A stretch of 64,000 nt of DNA, taken from Methanoculleus horonobensis. Lineage in GTDB: Archaea > Halobacteriota > Methanomicrobia > Methanomicrobiales > Methanoculleaceae. This document shows positions 41,487-50,701 of the stretch, piece by piece. Every line of letters starts with the position of its first letter. Within the stretch, counting starts at the first letter, position 1. The position numbers and the translations under genes are program-made. The notes below the pieces were generated by a model that made no database searches, was not told where the DNA came from, and was given only the letters and a program-made list of their open reading frames with translations. The DNA is taken from contig NZ_BCNY01000015.1 of NCBI RefSeq assembly GCF_001602375.1, positions 824,736 through 888,735 of the forward strand, read 5' to 3'.

Positions 41487-41736
41487 CCTTCGCGCCAACG
41501 CGAGAGACTCTCTCATTTCCCTTCACTGCCGACTCACGCGAAGAGGCGTGGGTATTACGGCATGAAACGGTCTGCCCGATACTCCAGAGTTCTGGCCCCG
41601 TCGCGGCCGCCCTGGAGAGCCCTGTCCTGTCCTGGGGTAGTGCCCATGCCGTGGACTGTGGCAGGTATTCGCCCCGGGGAGGGATCTTCCCCTCCCCTGT
41701 CTCGCGCAAACGTCTCCCACCTTTTATCAACCCCAC
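41487..41736 (-). other. Open region of uncertain origin (possible decayed mobile-element tail)
   Basis: A minus-strand frame here is open for about 83 codons and reads IPPRGEYLPQSTAWALPQ..., RAAATGPELWSIGQTVSC and SSRESAVKGNERVSRVG. It has the look of the disordered C-terminal tail that follows the zinc-finger/RuvC end of some archaeal IS200/IS605 TnpB proteins, but no catalytic motif is present and I cannot confirm this. It lies next to the hairpin repeat at 41735-41818. Confidence 0.25.
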
Positions 41737-41818
41737 CCCACCCGCGCTTTCAGCGCTCCTCCCCCGCCCCTTGAGGGGCGGGGGCAGTCATGGCGATACC
41801 CTATGGAAAGCCGTATCT
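41735..41818 (-). repeat. Double-hairpin repeat element, copy 1
   Basis: Two adjacent hairpins (GCGCT-TTC-AGCGC; CCCCCGCCCC-TTGA-GGGGCGGGGG, a ten-pair perfect stem) are followed by a shared box CAGTCATGGCGATA and TGGAAAGCCG. The same arrangement recurs at 63634-63716. It resembles the hairpin-bearing right ends of archaeal IS200/IS605 elements read on the minus strand (GGGGCGGGGGAGGAGC), but no transposase adjoins it. Confidence 0.6.
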
Positions 41819-42115
41819 TGGACTGGCATGCAAACGGGAGCGCCCGGGTCTCAAAGCCGTTGTTTCGCAGGGCACTACCCTATCCTGGGCCGGACGGAGG
41901 AGAAAATCAATGTGATAGAGCCCGGCGTTTTCCCGACATCGCCCCCCAAACCTGCCGTTGCCGAAAGAAGCACCTATTGTCTATTGGTGGGCTGCTAGCC
42001 TTCATGCTCAGATGTCGAGGGCGATTGTGGAGGCGCAGAGAGAGTTTGCCCCGGGATCAAGAGAAACCTATTTGAGGTATCCACGGTCATATTTCATATC
42101 TAGAGGTGCGTGACG
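41819..42115. other. Degraded intergenic stretch, no intact gene
   Basis: Moderate GC, frames broken by stops on both strands. Nothing recognisable was found before the small gene at 42116. Confidence 0.4.
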
Positions 42116-42262
42116 ATGGCAAAACCAATCGAACTTGGGCTTACCCTTGAGGGCGAAGATGCCCGGCGCTTTCACGAATATATGGAGAGGCCCACCTATA
42201 CTGACGACGCACGGAAACTGATCCGGCTTGCAGCACAGGACGCGCAAAACCGGCGCCTGTGA
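42116..42262 (+). CDS. Small antitoxin-like protein
   Basis: 48 residues: acidic and helical, beginning MAKPIELGLTLEGEDARRF, with HEYMERPTYTDDARKLIRLA in the second half. GAGGTG lies eleven bases before the ATG. Small proteins of this make-up sit directly ahead of GNAT or other toxin genes in methanogens and are often called antitoxins; that naming here is inference from its position 40-50 bases before a broken GNAT acetyltransferase gene. Too short for routine gene callers. Confidence 0.55.
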   Translation: MAKPIELGLTLEGEDARRFHEYMERPTYTDDARKLIRLAAQDAQNRRL

Positions 42263-42299
42263 ACACAACATGCCTCTATGACGCTCCTTTTTTACCTCT

Positions 42300-42687
42300 T
42301 TCCAGGGACTCTGATTATCAACTTGCAGCTGCGGTCATGCTGTTCTGGACGAATTCCTGATCGAGGATTCGATGGAGTGATGGGAGACGAGGGTATCCTT
42401 ACAGGAAGTATCCTGCAATCAAAATCGCCCGACTGGCAACATCAAAAACGCATCAGAGAAAAGGCATTGGTTCTCTGATGCTCCGCGAGGTCCTGGCGCT
42501 CACAATAATGATATCCGGGTATGTCGGATGTAGGATCATCACGGTGGATGCAAAACCCGGCTCCGTGGGCTTTTACGAGAAATTTGGGTTCAAACGGGCA
42601 ATGAGCAAACGTTCCGATCCTGTCCCTACTGTCCCTATGTACATGGACTATCATCGACTGCTGGAGGAGGAGCCCCGAATTGGGTGA
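42300..42687 (+). pseudogene. GNAT acetyltransferase (toxin-like), frameshifted and internally deleted
   Basis: Pieces of one acetyltransferase are spread over different frames. DSDYQLAAA is near 42310, LDEFLIEDSME near 42340-42372 in another frame, then after lost sequence KYPAIKIARLATSKTHQRKGIGSLM (42406-42480; key acetyl-CoA loop Q-R-K-G-I-G) continues in frame to VDAKPGSVGFYEKFGFKRA and the stop at 42687. The middle of the protein, around the substrate site, is missing, and the N-terminal parts are out of frame. It probably was the toxin partner of the 48-residue protein just upstream. Confidence 0.75.
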
Positions 42688-42757
42688 CCACACGCCCCGG
42701 GACTTCTGCCCAGAACCCGCCCTCTTCGGCCTTCTGGATCACAACCGTAAACTCCAT
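42635..42757 (-). pseudogene. HicB-like antitoxin, truncated
   Basis: The minus-strand frame starts at an ATG (42757) with perfect GGAGGTG six bases upstream and reads MEFTVVIQKAEEGGFWAEVPG, the start of a HicB domain, then runs into unrelated sequence at the junction with the GNAT remnant and stops. The normal HicB body (P-E-L-P-G-C ... T) is missing, so this is the 5' stump of a hicB cut by a deletion. Confidence 0.7.
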
Positions 42758-42773
42758 TTTTAGCACCTCCATT

Positions 42774-42929
42774 TTAAAGCAATGCAAGCAACTCTTCCTC
42801 TGTTTATCCGGCTTTCTTTATTGCCGCCGTAAGAAGTCCGATCTTTAGCTCCTTTGACCAGGGCAGAGTTATAATCGCTCCGGACGGCATTTTGATGTCG
42901 CCGTGATCGCCTTTTACCTGCCGCATCAC
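42774..42929 (-). pseudogene. HicA-like toxin, decayed
   Basis: Reads VMRQVKGDHGDIKMPSGAI and LPWSKELKIGLLTAAIKKAG, then a stop (TAA, 42804-42806), then TEEELLALL and the natural stop. This is the HicA C-terminal two thirds: GDHGDIKMP is the catalytic histidine segment. The first 15 or so residues are absent and one codon has become a stop. With the hicB stump 17 bases downstream it forms a dead hicAB operon. Confidence 0.65.
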
Positions 42930-43003
42930 GCCGCTGCCCGTATGATGGCCCGCACCGCCTCGTGGTCTTTGGTTCCCGAAGCATCCCCGAACCAGCCCCT
43001 CAT
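42926..43003 (-). other. Very short open frame upstream of the hicA remnant
   Basis: A 25-codon frame (MRGWFGDASGTKDHEAVRAI...) with TATAGG just upstream. It overlaps the remnant hicA by four bases. It could be a leader peptide or the displaced N-terminus of something else; I do not recognise it. Confidence 0.2.
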
Positions 43004-43117
43004 CCTATAATAGCCCCACCAAAGGATATGCGTTCTGCAGGGGTTCAGCGCATCCTCGCCTCTCGGGCGAACCCTTATATCCCCTGCTCCATAAGATCGA
43101 TGCAGGAGAGGGTTTGA

Positions 43118-43408
43118 ATGAGTCTGCATGCGGAACTGCTCAAAAGAAGGGATGAGATCCTCGAGATCGCAGCCAGACATGGTGCCCGCACCCTCAGAGT
43201 CTTTGGATCGGTGGCCCGGGGTGAGGAGACCCCGGCAAGCGACCTCGACCTCCTCGTCGAGTTCGAGCCCGGAAGGAGCCTCCTTGACCACATTGCCCTC
43301 GCCCAGGATCTGCAAGACCTGCTTGGCCGTGATGTCGACGTGGTGACCGAGAAAGGACTGCACTGGTATATCAGGGATCGCGTCTGCCGGGAGGCCGTGC
43401 CGCTGTGA
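43118..43408 (+). CDS. mntA: MNT antitoxin nucleotidyltransferase
   Basis: 96 residues. The core VFGSVARGEETPASDLDLLVEF has the G-S and D-x-D catalytic residues. In HEPN-MNT modules MntA adds AMP units to a tyrosine of the HEPN toxin and so silences it. A CTTATATC TATA-like word lies about 40 bases before the ATG. It overlaps the HEPN gene start by four bases (GTGA). Confidence 0.9.
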   Translation: MSLHAELLKRRDEILEIAARHGARTLRVFGSVARGEETPASDLDLLVEFEPGRSLLDHIALAQDLQDLLGRDVDVVTEKGLHWYIRDRVCREAVPL

Positions 43409-43746
43409 GTGACGACTGCCTCTATCTCATCCATATCCTCGAGTCGATAGAGCGGATTGAGGATTATACGCGAGAAGGGCGAGACGTGTTCATGAACTCC
43501 CCGATGGCACAGGACGCGGTGATACGGAACTTTGAGATTATCGGCGAGGCGGTGAAACAGATTCCGGTATTTCTGAAGGAGGAACATCCAGATATCCCGT
43601 GGCGCCGGATTGCGGGTCTTCGTGACGTCCTGATCCACCAGTACATGAGTGTGGACCTGGAGGCCGTTTGGGCTATCACCGGAGAAGATCTCCCTGAGTT
43701 CAAGCGGGCAGTTGCGGAGATCCTTGCTGGACTGCAGGGCCGCTGA
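43405..43746 (+). CDS. hepT: HEPN (DUF86) RNase toxin
   Basis: 113 residues from a GTG at 43405 inside the end of mntA. Helical HEPN fold with NFEIIGEAVKQIP, and the active-site motif RDVLIHQY, a match to R-x4-H-x-Y: Arg and His for RNA cleavage and Tyr as the AMP acceptor. All residues needed for an active HEPN-MNT pair are present, unlike the dead toxin genes just upstream. Confidence 0.9.
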   Translation: MSDDCLYLIHILESIERIEDYTREGRDVFMNSPMAQDAVIRNFEIIGEAVKQIPVFLKEEHPDIPWRRIAGLRDVLIHQYMSVDLEAVWAITGEDLPEFKRAVAEILAGLQGR

Positions 43747-43972
43747 GCAGCCCGCCCGACCCCTCTCACTATAACCTCACCCAAGCGCCGTCTCGCCTGG
43801 ATGAGGCGTAGCTCCCGGTCCGGTGCTTCGCCGGGATCTGTATCCACACCAAACGCCGCGAGAGAAGTCCGGGGAATGTTGGGCTCCGGGTAGATGCCGT
43901 CTGCCCGCTCCCCCGATCAGCCGTCCTTAAGTAGTACAAAACCTCAATTTCAGGTAGGATGGGGTTACACGT
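43747..43972. promoter_or_regulatory. Intergenic, upstream of deoA
   Basis: No gene. CTTAAGTA (about 43926-43933) is a TATA candidate giving a leader of roughly 20 bases. Confidence 0.35.
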
Positions 43973-45496
43973 ATGAAACTGACCGTGAAACTACTCGACA
44001 TCGCAAACCGTGGGGTTCTCCTCCACAGCACCGACGCCAGGAACATGCGGGTCCGCGACGGCGACCGCGTTCTGGTCGCCGACGAGGCGACCGGAAAGAC
44101 CGCCCAGGCCCACGTCGACACCACCGGCTCGCTCATCGAGCCGGGTGTCATCGGGGTCTACCGCCCGCTGAACGCGACGCTTGCCGTCGACGAAGGGGCC
44201 GTTGTCGTGGTCCGGAGTGCCGAGCGGCCCGCATCCCTCCGGCACATCAAGAAGAAGATGGACGGCGGCCGGTTCACCAAGGACGAGACCGTGGATATCG
44301 TCAGGGATATCGTCGACGACATCCTCTCGCCCGGCGAGATCACCGCCTACGTCACCGCGTCGTACATCAACGGCCTCGACATGGACGAGGTGGAGTACCT
44401 GACGAGGGCCACGGTCGAGACCGGGGAGCGCCTCCACTTCACCCGGCACCCCATCGTCGACAAGCACTCCATCGGGGGCGTGCCCGGGAACAAGATCACC
44501 CTCCTGATCGCGCCGATCATCGCCGCGAGCGGCCTTTTGATCCCGAAGACCAGTTCCCGCGCCATCACCGGCGCCGGCGGGACCGCCGACCTCATGGAAG
44601 TTCTCGCGCCGGTCTCATTCACGGCGACCGAGGTGCAGCAGATGACCGAGAAGGTCGGAGGTGTCATCGTCTGGGGCGGCGCCACGAACATCGCCCCCGC
44701 TGACGACAAGATCATCACCTACGAGTACCCGCTCCGGATCGACGCCCGGGGCCAGATGATCGCGAGCGTCATGGCGAAGAAGTTTGCCGTCGGCGCCGAC
44801 CTCGTGGTCATCGACATCCCGGTCGGTCGCAACACCAAGATCCCGGACCCCCAGGAGGGCCGGAAACTCGCCCGGGAGTTCATCGAGATCGGGGAACGGC
44901 TCGGCATGCGGGTCGAGTGCGCGCTCAGTTATGGGGAGTCGCTCGTCGGCCACACCATCGGCCCGAACCTCGAGGTGCGTGAAGCCCTCGCCGTCCTCGA
45001 AGGCGCGACCGAACCGAGTTCCCTGGTCCAGAAGAGCCTCTCGCTCTCCGGGATTGCGCTCGAGATGGCCGGGAAGGCCGCACAGGGGCAGGGGTACCAG
45101 GCGGCCGCAGAGCTACTCCGGAGCGGGAAGGCGCTCGAGAAGATGCGGCAGATCATCGAGATCCAGGGCGGTGATCCGACCGTGAAGGCCGAGGATATCG
45201 TTCCGGGCGAGTACCGGTTCGATGTCCGGGCGCCGCAGGACGGCTACGTCATCGAACTGAACAACAGCGCGCTCGTCACGCTCGCCCGGCTCGCGGGGTC
45301 GCCCTACGATCACGGCGCGGGGCTCGAGATCCACGCAAAGAAGGGGACCCGGGTCAAGAAGGGCGACCCCATCTTCACCATCTACGCCGAGCGGGAATGG
45401 CGGCTCGAACGTGCGATCGAGGTCGGCCGGACGCTGATGCCGGTGGTTGTGGAAGGTATGGTACTTGAACGTATCCCATCCGAGCGCTGGGTGTAA
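43973..45496 (+). CDS. deoA: AMP phosphorylase
   Basis: 507 residues. Archaeal AMP phosphorylase, an expanded relative of thymidine phosphorylase: extra N-terminal domain (about 1-84), then [34 protein letters not shown] (key K-H-S-I-G-G-V), the phosphate site [19 protein letters not shown] and late [20 protein letters not shown]. It converts AMP and phosphate to adenine and ribose-1,5-bisphosphate, the first step of the pentose bisphosphate route that feeds type III Rubisco; the later enzymes are not in this window. TATA-like CTTAAGTA near 43926. Confidence 0.95.
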   Translation: MKLTVKLLDIANRGVLLHSTDARNMRVRDGDRVLVADEATGKTAQAHVDTTGSLIEPGVIGVYRPLNATLAVDEGAVVVVRSAERPASLRHIKKKMDGGRFTKDETVDIVRDIVDDILSPGEITAYVTASYINGLDMDEVEYLTRATVETGERLHFTRHPIVDKHSIGGVPGNKITLLIAPIIAASGLLIPKTSSRAITGAGGTADLMEVLAPVSFTATEVQQMTEKVGGVIVWGGATNIAPADDKIITYEYPLRIDARGQMIASVMAKKFAVGADLVVIDIPVGRNTKIPDPQEGRKLAREFIEIGERLGMRVECALSYGESLVGHTIGPNLEVREALAVLEGATEPSSLVQKSLSLSGIALEMAGKAAQGQGYQAAAELLRSGKALEKMRQIIEIQGGDPTVKAEDIVPGEYRFDVRAPQDGYVIELNNSALVTLARLAGSPYDHGAGLEIHAKKGTRVKKGDPIFTIYAEREWRLERAIEVGRTLMPVVVEGMVLERIPSERWV

Positions 45497-45536
45497 ACCG
45501 ATGCACTCAAATTTTTTGCCGCAATAATACTCCTTC

Positions 45537-46931
45537 ATGAAGAAAAGTCGTCTCGTCATAGTTCTTCTGATCTCCTGCGCCCTCCTCTGCTGCACGGCGC
45601 AGGCGGTCACCCTGCGCATCAGCGTGGTCGACGATAGGACCGATGACGCGCTTGCCGATGCCTCGATATACATCGATGGGGACTACGTGGGGAGCACCAA
45701 CTCCGCTGGAACCTACTCCTACGCCCATTCCGGGAAGAAGGACCTGTACCTGAAAGTCGTCCGGAAAGGCTACCGGAACTGGGTGGAGTACGTCGATTAT
45801 GACGCGACCCGCGTCGAGATCGATATGATCCGGGAGGACGCGACCCTCATGTTCGAGCTCTACGATGCGGGTACCCTGAATCCGATCGTAGGCGGCGTGG
45901 TGCGCGTTACGGGTAACGATTACTCAGATTCCGAAGTCAGCGGGAGCAGCGGGAGCGTGAACTTCCCGGTGAAGGCGAATGAGTTGTACAACGCCGAGAT
46001 CCGCGCTTCGGGATACCATGACCTCTCAAAGAGCGTGCAGATGGAGAGCAGCAGTAGAACCGTCCAGTGCCTGCTCTTCTCCAATGATATCCTGGGCATC
46101 CAGGTGCTGGACGTCGAGACCTCCACCCCGCTCAAGGGTGCGGAGGTGTATATCGACAACGCGCGCGCAGGGGAGACCGATGCCGACGGCAGACTGCAGT
46201 TCCACCTGGAGCGTGCGAAGAGGTACTCCTTCAGGATAACGGCGCCCGACTACCAGCCCTACCAGGAGAGCCGCTACCTGGAGGTGGACGACGTCTTCCT
46301 CCCGGTACGTCTCTCGAAGTCGGAATACCCCGTCTCGATAACGGTCTTCAACGAGGCGACGAAGCCGGTCGAAGCGGCTGAGATCTATCTCAACGGGACG
46401 CTGCAGGGCAAGACCAGCCAGTACGGCAGGTTCATGCTCTCCAATATCCATGCAGGCACCTACGAACTCGTGGTGCGGGCGCCCGGTTACGCGGACTGGA
46501 GCGAAACCCGCCAGATCACCGGACAGGGCGAGGATATCGTCGCCGAGCTTGGTTACGACCGGGCGAGCGTGACCATCCGCGCGTCAGACCCTGAGAACAA
46601 CCCGGTTGCCGGAGCGGTCGTCGTCATCGACGGACAGGTCATCGGAGTGACCGACGGCCTGGGTTCCCTCAAGACACCGCTCGTCACGAACAAGGTGCAT
46701 GCCGTCACCGCTGCCTGTGAGGGTTACCGGAACATATCGATCGATGCCGATATCCCGCTCGGCATAGCCGAAACCACCATTCCGCTGGTCCTGGAGAAAG
46801 ATTTCAACGTCTGGGTGCTCGTGGCCGGTGTCGGGGTTGTTGCCGTGCTTCTCCTTGCAGCGGTCATGGTCGTGCGATACAGGCGGGCCGGGCGGAACCG
46901 GGGCAAGCCGCGCCGTCCGGACAGCCTGTAA
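45537..46931 (+). CDS. Membrane-anchored PEGA / carboxypeptidase-regulatory-like repeat protein
   Basis: 464 residues. Signal peptide (about 1-23), then five or more roughly 75-residue beta-sandwich repeats with PEGA-like or CarboxypepD_reg-like character, e.g. DDRTDDALADASIYIDGDYVGSTNSAG, VETSTPLKGAEVYIDNARAGETDADG, KPVEAAEIYLNGTLQGKTSQYG and PVAGAVVVIDGQVIGVTDGLG (each read as D/T-x-x-P-V-x-G-A-x-V-Y-I-D-G). A single membrane helix near residues 422-447 and a basic tail RRAGRNRGKPRRP complete it. So it is displayed outside and anchored by its C-terminus. It lies just ahead of three secreted vWA paralogues and could be their membrane attachment partner; that is inference. Confidence 0.8.
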   Translation: MKKSRLVIVLLISCALLCCTAQAVTLRISVVDDRTDDALADASIYIDGDYVGSTNSAGTYSYAHSGKKDLYLKVVRKGYRNWVEYVDYDATRVEIDMIREDATLMFELYDAGTLNPIVGGVVRVTGNDYSDSEVSGSSGSVNFPVKANELYNAEIRASGYHDLSKSVQMESSSRTVQCLLFSNDILGIQVLDVETSTPLKGAEVYIDNARAGETDADGRLQFHLERAKRYSFRITAPDYQPYQESRYLEVDDVFLPVRLSKSEYPVSITVFNEATKPVEAAEIYLNGTLQGKTSQYGRFMLSNIHAGTYELVVRAPGYADWSETRQITGQGEDIVAELGYDRASVTIRASDPENNPVAGAVVVIDGQVIGVTDGLGSLKTPLVTNKVHAVTAACEGYRNISIDADIPLGIAETTIPLVLEKDFNVWVLVAGVGVVAVLLLAAVMVVRYRRAGRNRGKPRRPDSL

Positions 46932-46941
46932 CCCCATCTTA

Positions 46942-46948
46942 TTTTTTT
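46942..46948 (+). terminator. T-run after PEGA gene
   Basis: Seven T residues begin ten bases after the stop codon, an archaeal oligo-T stop signal that isolates this gene from the vWA genes that follow. Confidence 0.4.
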
Positions 46949-47150
46949 ACGGGGCCGGGTTTCCGGCGATATCTTTTTCCCGGGCCTGGCGGCCTGTTCT
47001 GTTTCTGGAGGAGGGAGCGTTGTACCTGCCGGAGAGCCAACGCCTCTTCTTCGTATCAGAGGTGTTATGCGGCGAATATGCTCGTTTAACGCGAGAATAT
47101 TCGTCTGATTCGACAAAGGGTCTTTCTGAGAAGCCTGTTTTGTCAATAAC

Positions 47151-47160
47151 ATTTATATGG
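47151..47160 (+). promoter_or_regulatory. TATA box of vWA/Ig surface gene A
   Basis: ATTTATATGG centred about 36 bases before the ATG at 47192 predicts a leader of about ten bases. The same distance occurs ahead of paralogues B and C. Confidence 0.6.
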
Positions 47161-47191
47161 TATGCCGTGTCAGGGTGACATACGGTGACGT

Positions 47192-50100
47192 ATGAACGGA
47201 TGGACGTATGCGTGCCTGGTGGTAGGGCTGCTCTTTCTTGCGGCCCCGGCCGGGGCGCTGATACCTGATAATGTCGAGATCATTACAAGCGGTGAATGGC
47301 TGACGGCGGGGAGCGGGGAGACCGCGACCGTCATGGTGCGGGTCACAAACGGCACCCCTGCCACTGCGGTTGCCGGTGCTGTTGTCTATCTCGCGGTGGA
47401 TGATGATGAGTATGGGAGTATCTCGCCCGCGTACGTGGTCACAGGGTATGACGGAAAGGCCACGGCGATTTTCCGGCACGGGACCGTTGCCGGGACGGCA
47501 ATTATCACAGGGGAGGTGTCGCACGAGGAACTGCACGCGCCTCTGACCGACAGCGGCGAGCAGGAGATCGACCACGCGACACCGCATAAGATTGCCAATC
47601 TCTGGTACGATCCGGAAGTGACTGCCGGGGAGACGACGGATATCGTCGTCCGGATGGTGGACCGGTATGGAAATGTGGTGGACGGGCGGAACGTGGCCGA
47701 GGAGGTGACGTTTATGGTGGGTTCGCCGACGGGCAATGCGACGTTCGCCAACGGCATGGATGAGGTCAAAGTGCCAGTGGATTCTGTCGGGAACGCCACC
47801 ACAACGCTTCGGGTCGACACGATGGCCGGGCAAAATATTGTTTATGTAACTTTTCCCGGAAATATCGGGCCACGCTCTCTGACTATCACCGGGCTTGCGA
47901 ATGGAGAGCCGTCGGAGATCTACCAGTCCGTTTCCCCGATGGTGGCGGATCCGAACCCCGATTACTACCCCGAACTGCCGCTGGGCGAACAGTTCACCAT
48001 CACCTACACACTCTATGACGAGTATGACAACCCCGCAGGTGATCGGGAGATACGAGTAAACGTCCAGCCGATATCCGGTTTCCTGAACCCGGAGGAGTTG
48101 TTCACCAGAACAAACAGTATGGGTAAGGCACAGATCACGTACAGGTCGCTTGACCGGGTCGGCGTCGCAGAGATAACCGCGACCGCCGTCAATAACAGCA
48201 GTGTTTCATGTACACAGAAGGTGGGCTTCTACAGCGCTGACCCGACCGGTGTGGTTCTTACCGCCGTCCCCCAGACCATCGCGAGCGGGGATGTGAAAGG
48301 CGATATCGTCTCTTCGATCAAAGCGAAGGTAATGGACTCAAAGGGCAACCCTGTTCGAAACGAGAGTGTTTCGTTCGGGATCACCAGGGTCGACGGCGAG
48401 GGAAATTTGATGACTGACGAGCCCTGGATATCGAACGGCATCTCCATTTCCAAGAAAGATGGTGCGCCTCTTGTTGCCATGACCGATGAGGATGGGTTTG
48501 CCACGATCGAATTCCACCCCGGAGCCTTCACCCGGGATATGTCAGATCCCCTATACAATGATATGGCCTCGGGGAGTGCAACGATCCAGGCCGAATGGGA
48601 AGGTATGCAGGAAGACACTACAGTGTCGTTCAGGAACTACCCCTACCTCAGCGTCAATGTCATGGTCGAGCCCCAGGTGGTTGCTGTGAACAGCAGTGTG
48701 AACGTCACGATCCAGTTGATCGGCGACGGCTGGGCCCTCCAGAAGAAGCCGATCGACGTGATGCTTTGCACCGACCGTTCGGGGAGTATGCTGAAAGACA
48801 ATCCCGATCGTATGGTCAAGGCGATGGATGCCTCCAAGATCTTCAATGTCCAGATTGATCATGGATATGACCGACTTGGACTTGTGTCCTTTGGCGGCCA
48901 GGGGCAGACAGATCTCCTTTACTATAATTGGCTCGTTGGGGGATGGCTGGGTTGGGATGACAAAACCTCGGATGACTCGGTTTATCGCAATACGCACTAT
49001 GGCAGCGATAGATACTACGCAGAGTACGCGACCCTCGATCTTGAACTGAGCAGCAACCCGTCAACAATTAATACCACTATCGAAGGGATGATCCCCGATT
49101 CGGGGACACCGATGCGTTATGGCATCTACAAATCTATCACCGAGTTAAAGGATAACGGTCGTTCCAATGCCGTGAAAGCGGTTGTTGTTCTCGGCGACGG
49201 CGAGTATAACTACTATGGCGACCCGCTTGCACGGGGTGCAGGGAGAACTAAATTTGATTGGTCGAATACCCAGAACGATTATACTTACTTCTCGAATCTT
49301 GGAGGCGCTGAACAGAGAATGTCTACCTATGCTAGCAACAACAATATCCAGCTGTACATGATATCGTTCTCCGACGACATCATAAATGGTAGCCACACAT
49401 GGAATACAATGGAAATCCTTGCAAGCGAGACTGGTGGAGAACACCATCATGCGCCTTCTGGCGGTGACCTTGCCGAGATCTACACCAAGATTGCGCGGAA
49501 CCTCCAGGAGGCGGCCAGCGTCAACACCACGATGGACCTGGCGTTCGATAAGGTCATGATCAATACCTCCACGCCCACAGAGGACGTCTTTGACTATGAG
49601 CCGCCGACCAAGATGGTCAAGTATTGGACAGACAACAAAACGACCATCTGGGGACCGGAGTGGGAAGACCTGAGCGGAGATTGGGAAGGCGACCAGACCC
49701 TCAGCTTTGAAGTTGGAGACATCTTCCTCGACCAGACCTGGGAAACCACCTTCCGCCTGAAGGTCTTGAAAGAGGGGAACATCGACATCTTCGGCAACGA
49801 TTCCGTCATCAAGTTCAACGGCAGCGTGGGCCCGACGGAACTGCATCTCCCCCACACCTTCATCACCGCCAGCCATAACCTCAGTGAGTCCGGCGCTGCC
49901 GCGGCGCAGATCTGGTTGACCCAGGAATCTCTCGACACGGATGACTCCGGCATTCTTGTCCCCACCTGGGGCCTTAACTACACAGGAAACCGATCCGTGA
50001 CACAGAAGATCATGTACCAGTTCAGCCAGGACGATATCTGGTGGGACGGCAACTGGCACGAGGCCGATACGCTGCACCACCCCGCAGACACCAATGTTAA

Positions 50101-50269
50101 CGGCACGTATTCGACCACTCTTAACCTCGGGGAAAAGGAAGGGTGGTACAAGATACGGGTTTTTGCCCAGGAGATCACACCTGACGATGACGGTGCGAGT
50201 GATGAGGTTACATGGGCGGACTCCGTTCAGGTTGGGGCAAGCGGCAGGTCATATATCAAAATTAGTTAA
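47192..50269 (+). CDS. Secreted surface protein A: Ig-like repeats plus von Willebrand A domain
   Basis: 1025 residues. Signal peptide (about 1-23, CLVVGLLFLAAPAGA). Residues about 24-500 are four or five invasin/Big_1-like Ig domains (each with T-x-x-D-G-x-A-T/V-x-x-F/Y: GYDGKATAIFRHGTVAG, DEDGFATIEFHPGAFT). The vWA domain starts near residue 520 with PIDVMLCTDRSGSML (D528, MIDAS D-x-S-x-S), continues with GTPMRYGIY (MIDAS threonine) and VVVLGDGEYNYYGDP, and ends near residue 770. A beta-rich C-terminal part (about 770-1025) ends SYIKIS. There is no membrane helix or PGF-CTERM signal, so it is secreted or held non-covalently. First of three tandem paralogues. Confidence 0.88.
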   Translation: MNGWTYACLVVGLLFLAAPAGALIPDNVEIITSGEWLTAGSGETATVMVRVTNGTPATAVAGAVVYLAVDDDEYGSISPAYVVTGYDGKATAIFRHGTVAGTAIITGEVSHEELHAPLTDSGEQEIDHATPHKIANLWYDPEVTAGETTDIVVRMVDRYGNVVDGRNVAEEVTFMVGSPTGNATFANGMDEVKVPVDSVGNATTTLRVDTMAGQNIVYVTFPGNIGPRSLTITGLANGEPSEIYQSVSPMVADPNPDYYPELPLGEQFTITYTLYDEYDNPAGDREIRVNVQPISGFLNPEELFTRTNSMGKAQITYRSLDRVGVAEITATAVNNSSVSCTQKVGFYSADPTGVVLTAVPQTIASGDVKGDIVSSIKAKVMDSKGNPVRNESVSFGITRVDGEGNLMTDEPWISNGISISKKDGAPLVAMTDEDGFATIEFHPGAFTRDMSDPLYNDMASGSATIQAEWEGMQEDTTVSFRNYPYLSVNVMVEPQVVAVNSSVNVTIQLIGDGWALQKKPIDVMLCTDRSGSMLKDNPDRMVKAMDASKIFNVQIDHGYDRLGLVSFGGQGQTDLLYYNWLVGGWLGWDDKTSDDSVYRNTHYGSDRYYAEYATLDLELSSNPSTINTTIEGMIPDSGTPMRYGIYKSITELKDNGRSNAVKAVVVLGDGEYNYYGDPLARGAGRTKFDWSNTQNDYTYFSNLGGAEQRMSTYASNNNIQLYMISFSDDIINGSHTWNTMEILASETGGEHHHAPSGGDLAEIYTKIARNLQEAASVNTTMDLAFDKVMINTSTPTEDVFDYEPPTKMVKYWTDNKTTIWGPEWEDLSGDWEGDQTLSFEVGDIFLDQTWETTFRLKVLKEGNIDIFGNDSVIKFNGSVGPTELHLPHTFITASHNLSESGAAAAQIWLTQESLDTDDSGILVPTWGLNYTGNRSVTQKIMYQFSQDDIWWDGNWHEADTLHHPADTNVNGTYSTTLNLGEKEGWYKIRVFAQEITPDDDGASDEVTWADSVQVGASGRSYIKIS

Positions 50270-50288
50270 TGCATATCCTCATCTCCTC

Positions 50289-50295
50289 TTTTTTT
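50289..50295 (+). terminator. T-run after gene A
   Basis: TTTTTTT follows the stop by about 20 bases. Confidence 0.4.
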
Positions 50296-50701
50296 GATCT
50301 GAATAAGCAACAAGGCAACCTGTTGCCTCTTCTTTGAGACGAGCGGATTATGATCTCCCGCATGCTTATTGAACACCGAGATCTAGTCATCTACATACCT
50401 GTGTAACCCGGGCAACGTTGTGGCCTGCCGGCGAACCCCGCCAGCTCCCCTCCCCGCCTCCCCCTCTTCGGCACCCGGCCCCGTGTGGGCCCGTGAACGG
50501 TTTTTTTCCTGGAAGGAAACAAATTCTGCAGTATTCCAAACCCTGCCGCATGGTTGTTCGAGGCGAACGCCCCAAATCTAAATAATTTCTACATCTAGCT
50601 AATATTTAGCTTTAAAATCGTACTATTCGGATCTAGCTTGATTTTTATCAATGGGATATTATTATATACTAGTTAGGTTAAATGACCCTCCTTGAGACAT
50701 T
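50296..50701 (+). promoter_or_regulatory. Intergenic with promoter of vWA/Ig surface gene B
   Basis: About 400 bases without a gene; the half nearest gene B is AT-rich (50560-50700). ATTATATACT at 50661-50670 is the TATA box, about 36 bases before the ATG at 50702. A pair of CATCTAGC / GATCTAGC words at about 50591 and 50632 flank an AT-rich stretch and could be operator half-sites. Confidence 0.5.

Noticed and set aside
41487..41736. Intact tnpB gene
   Set aside because: Only about 83 codons are open and no RuvC or zinc-finger motif is present; kept as a low-confidence remnant only.
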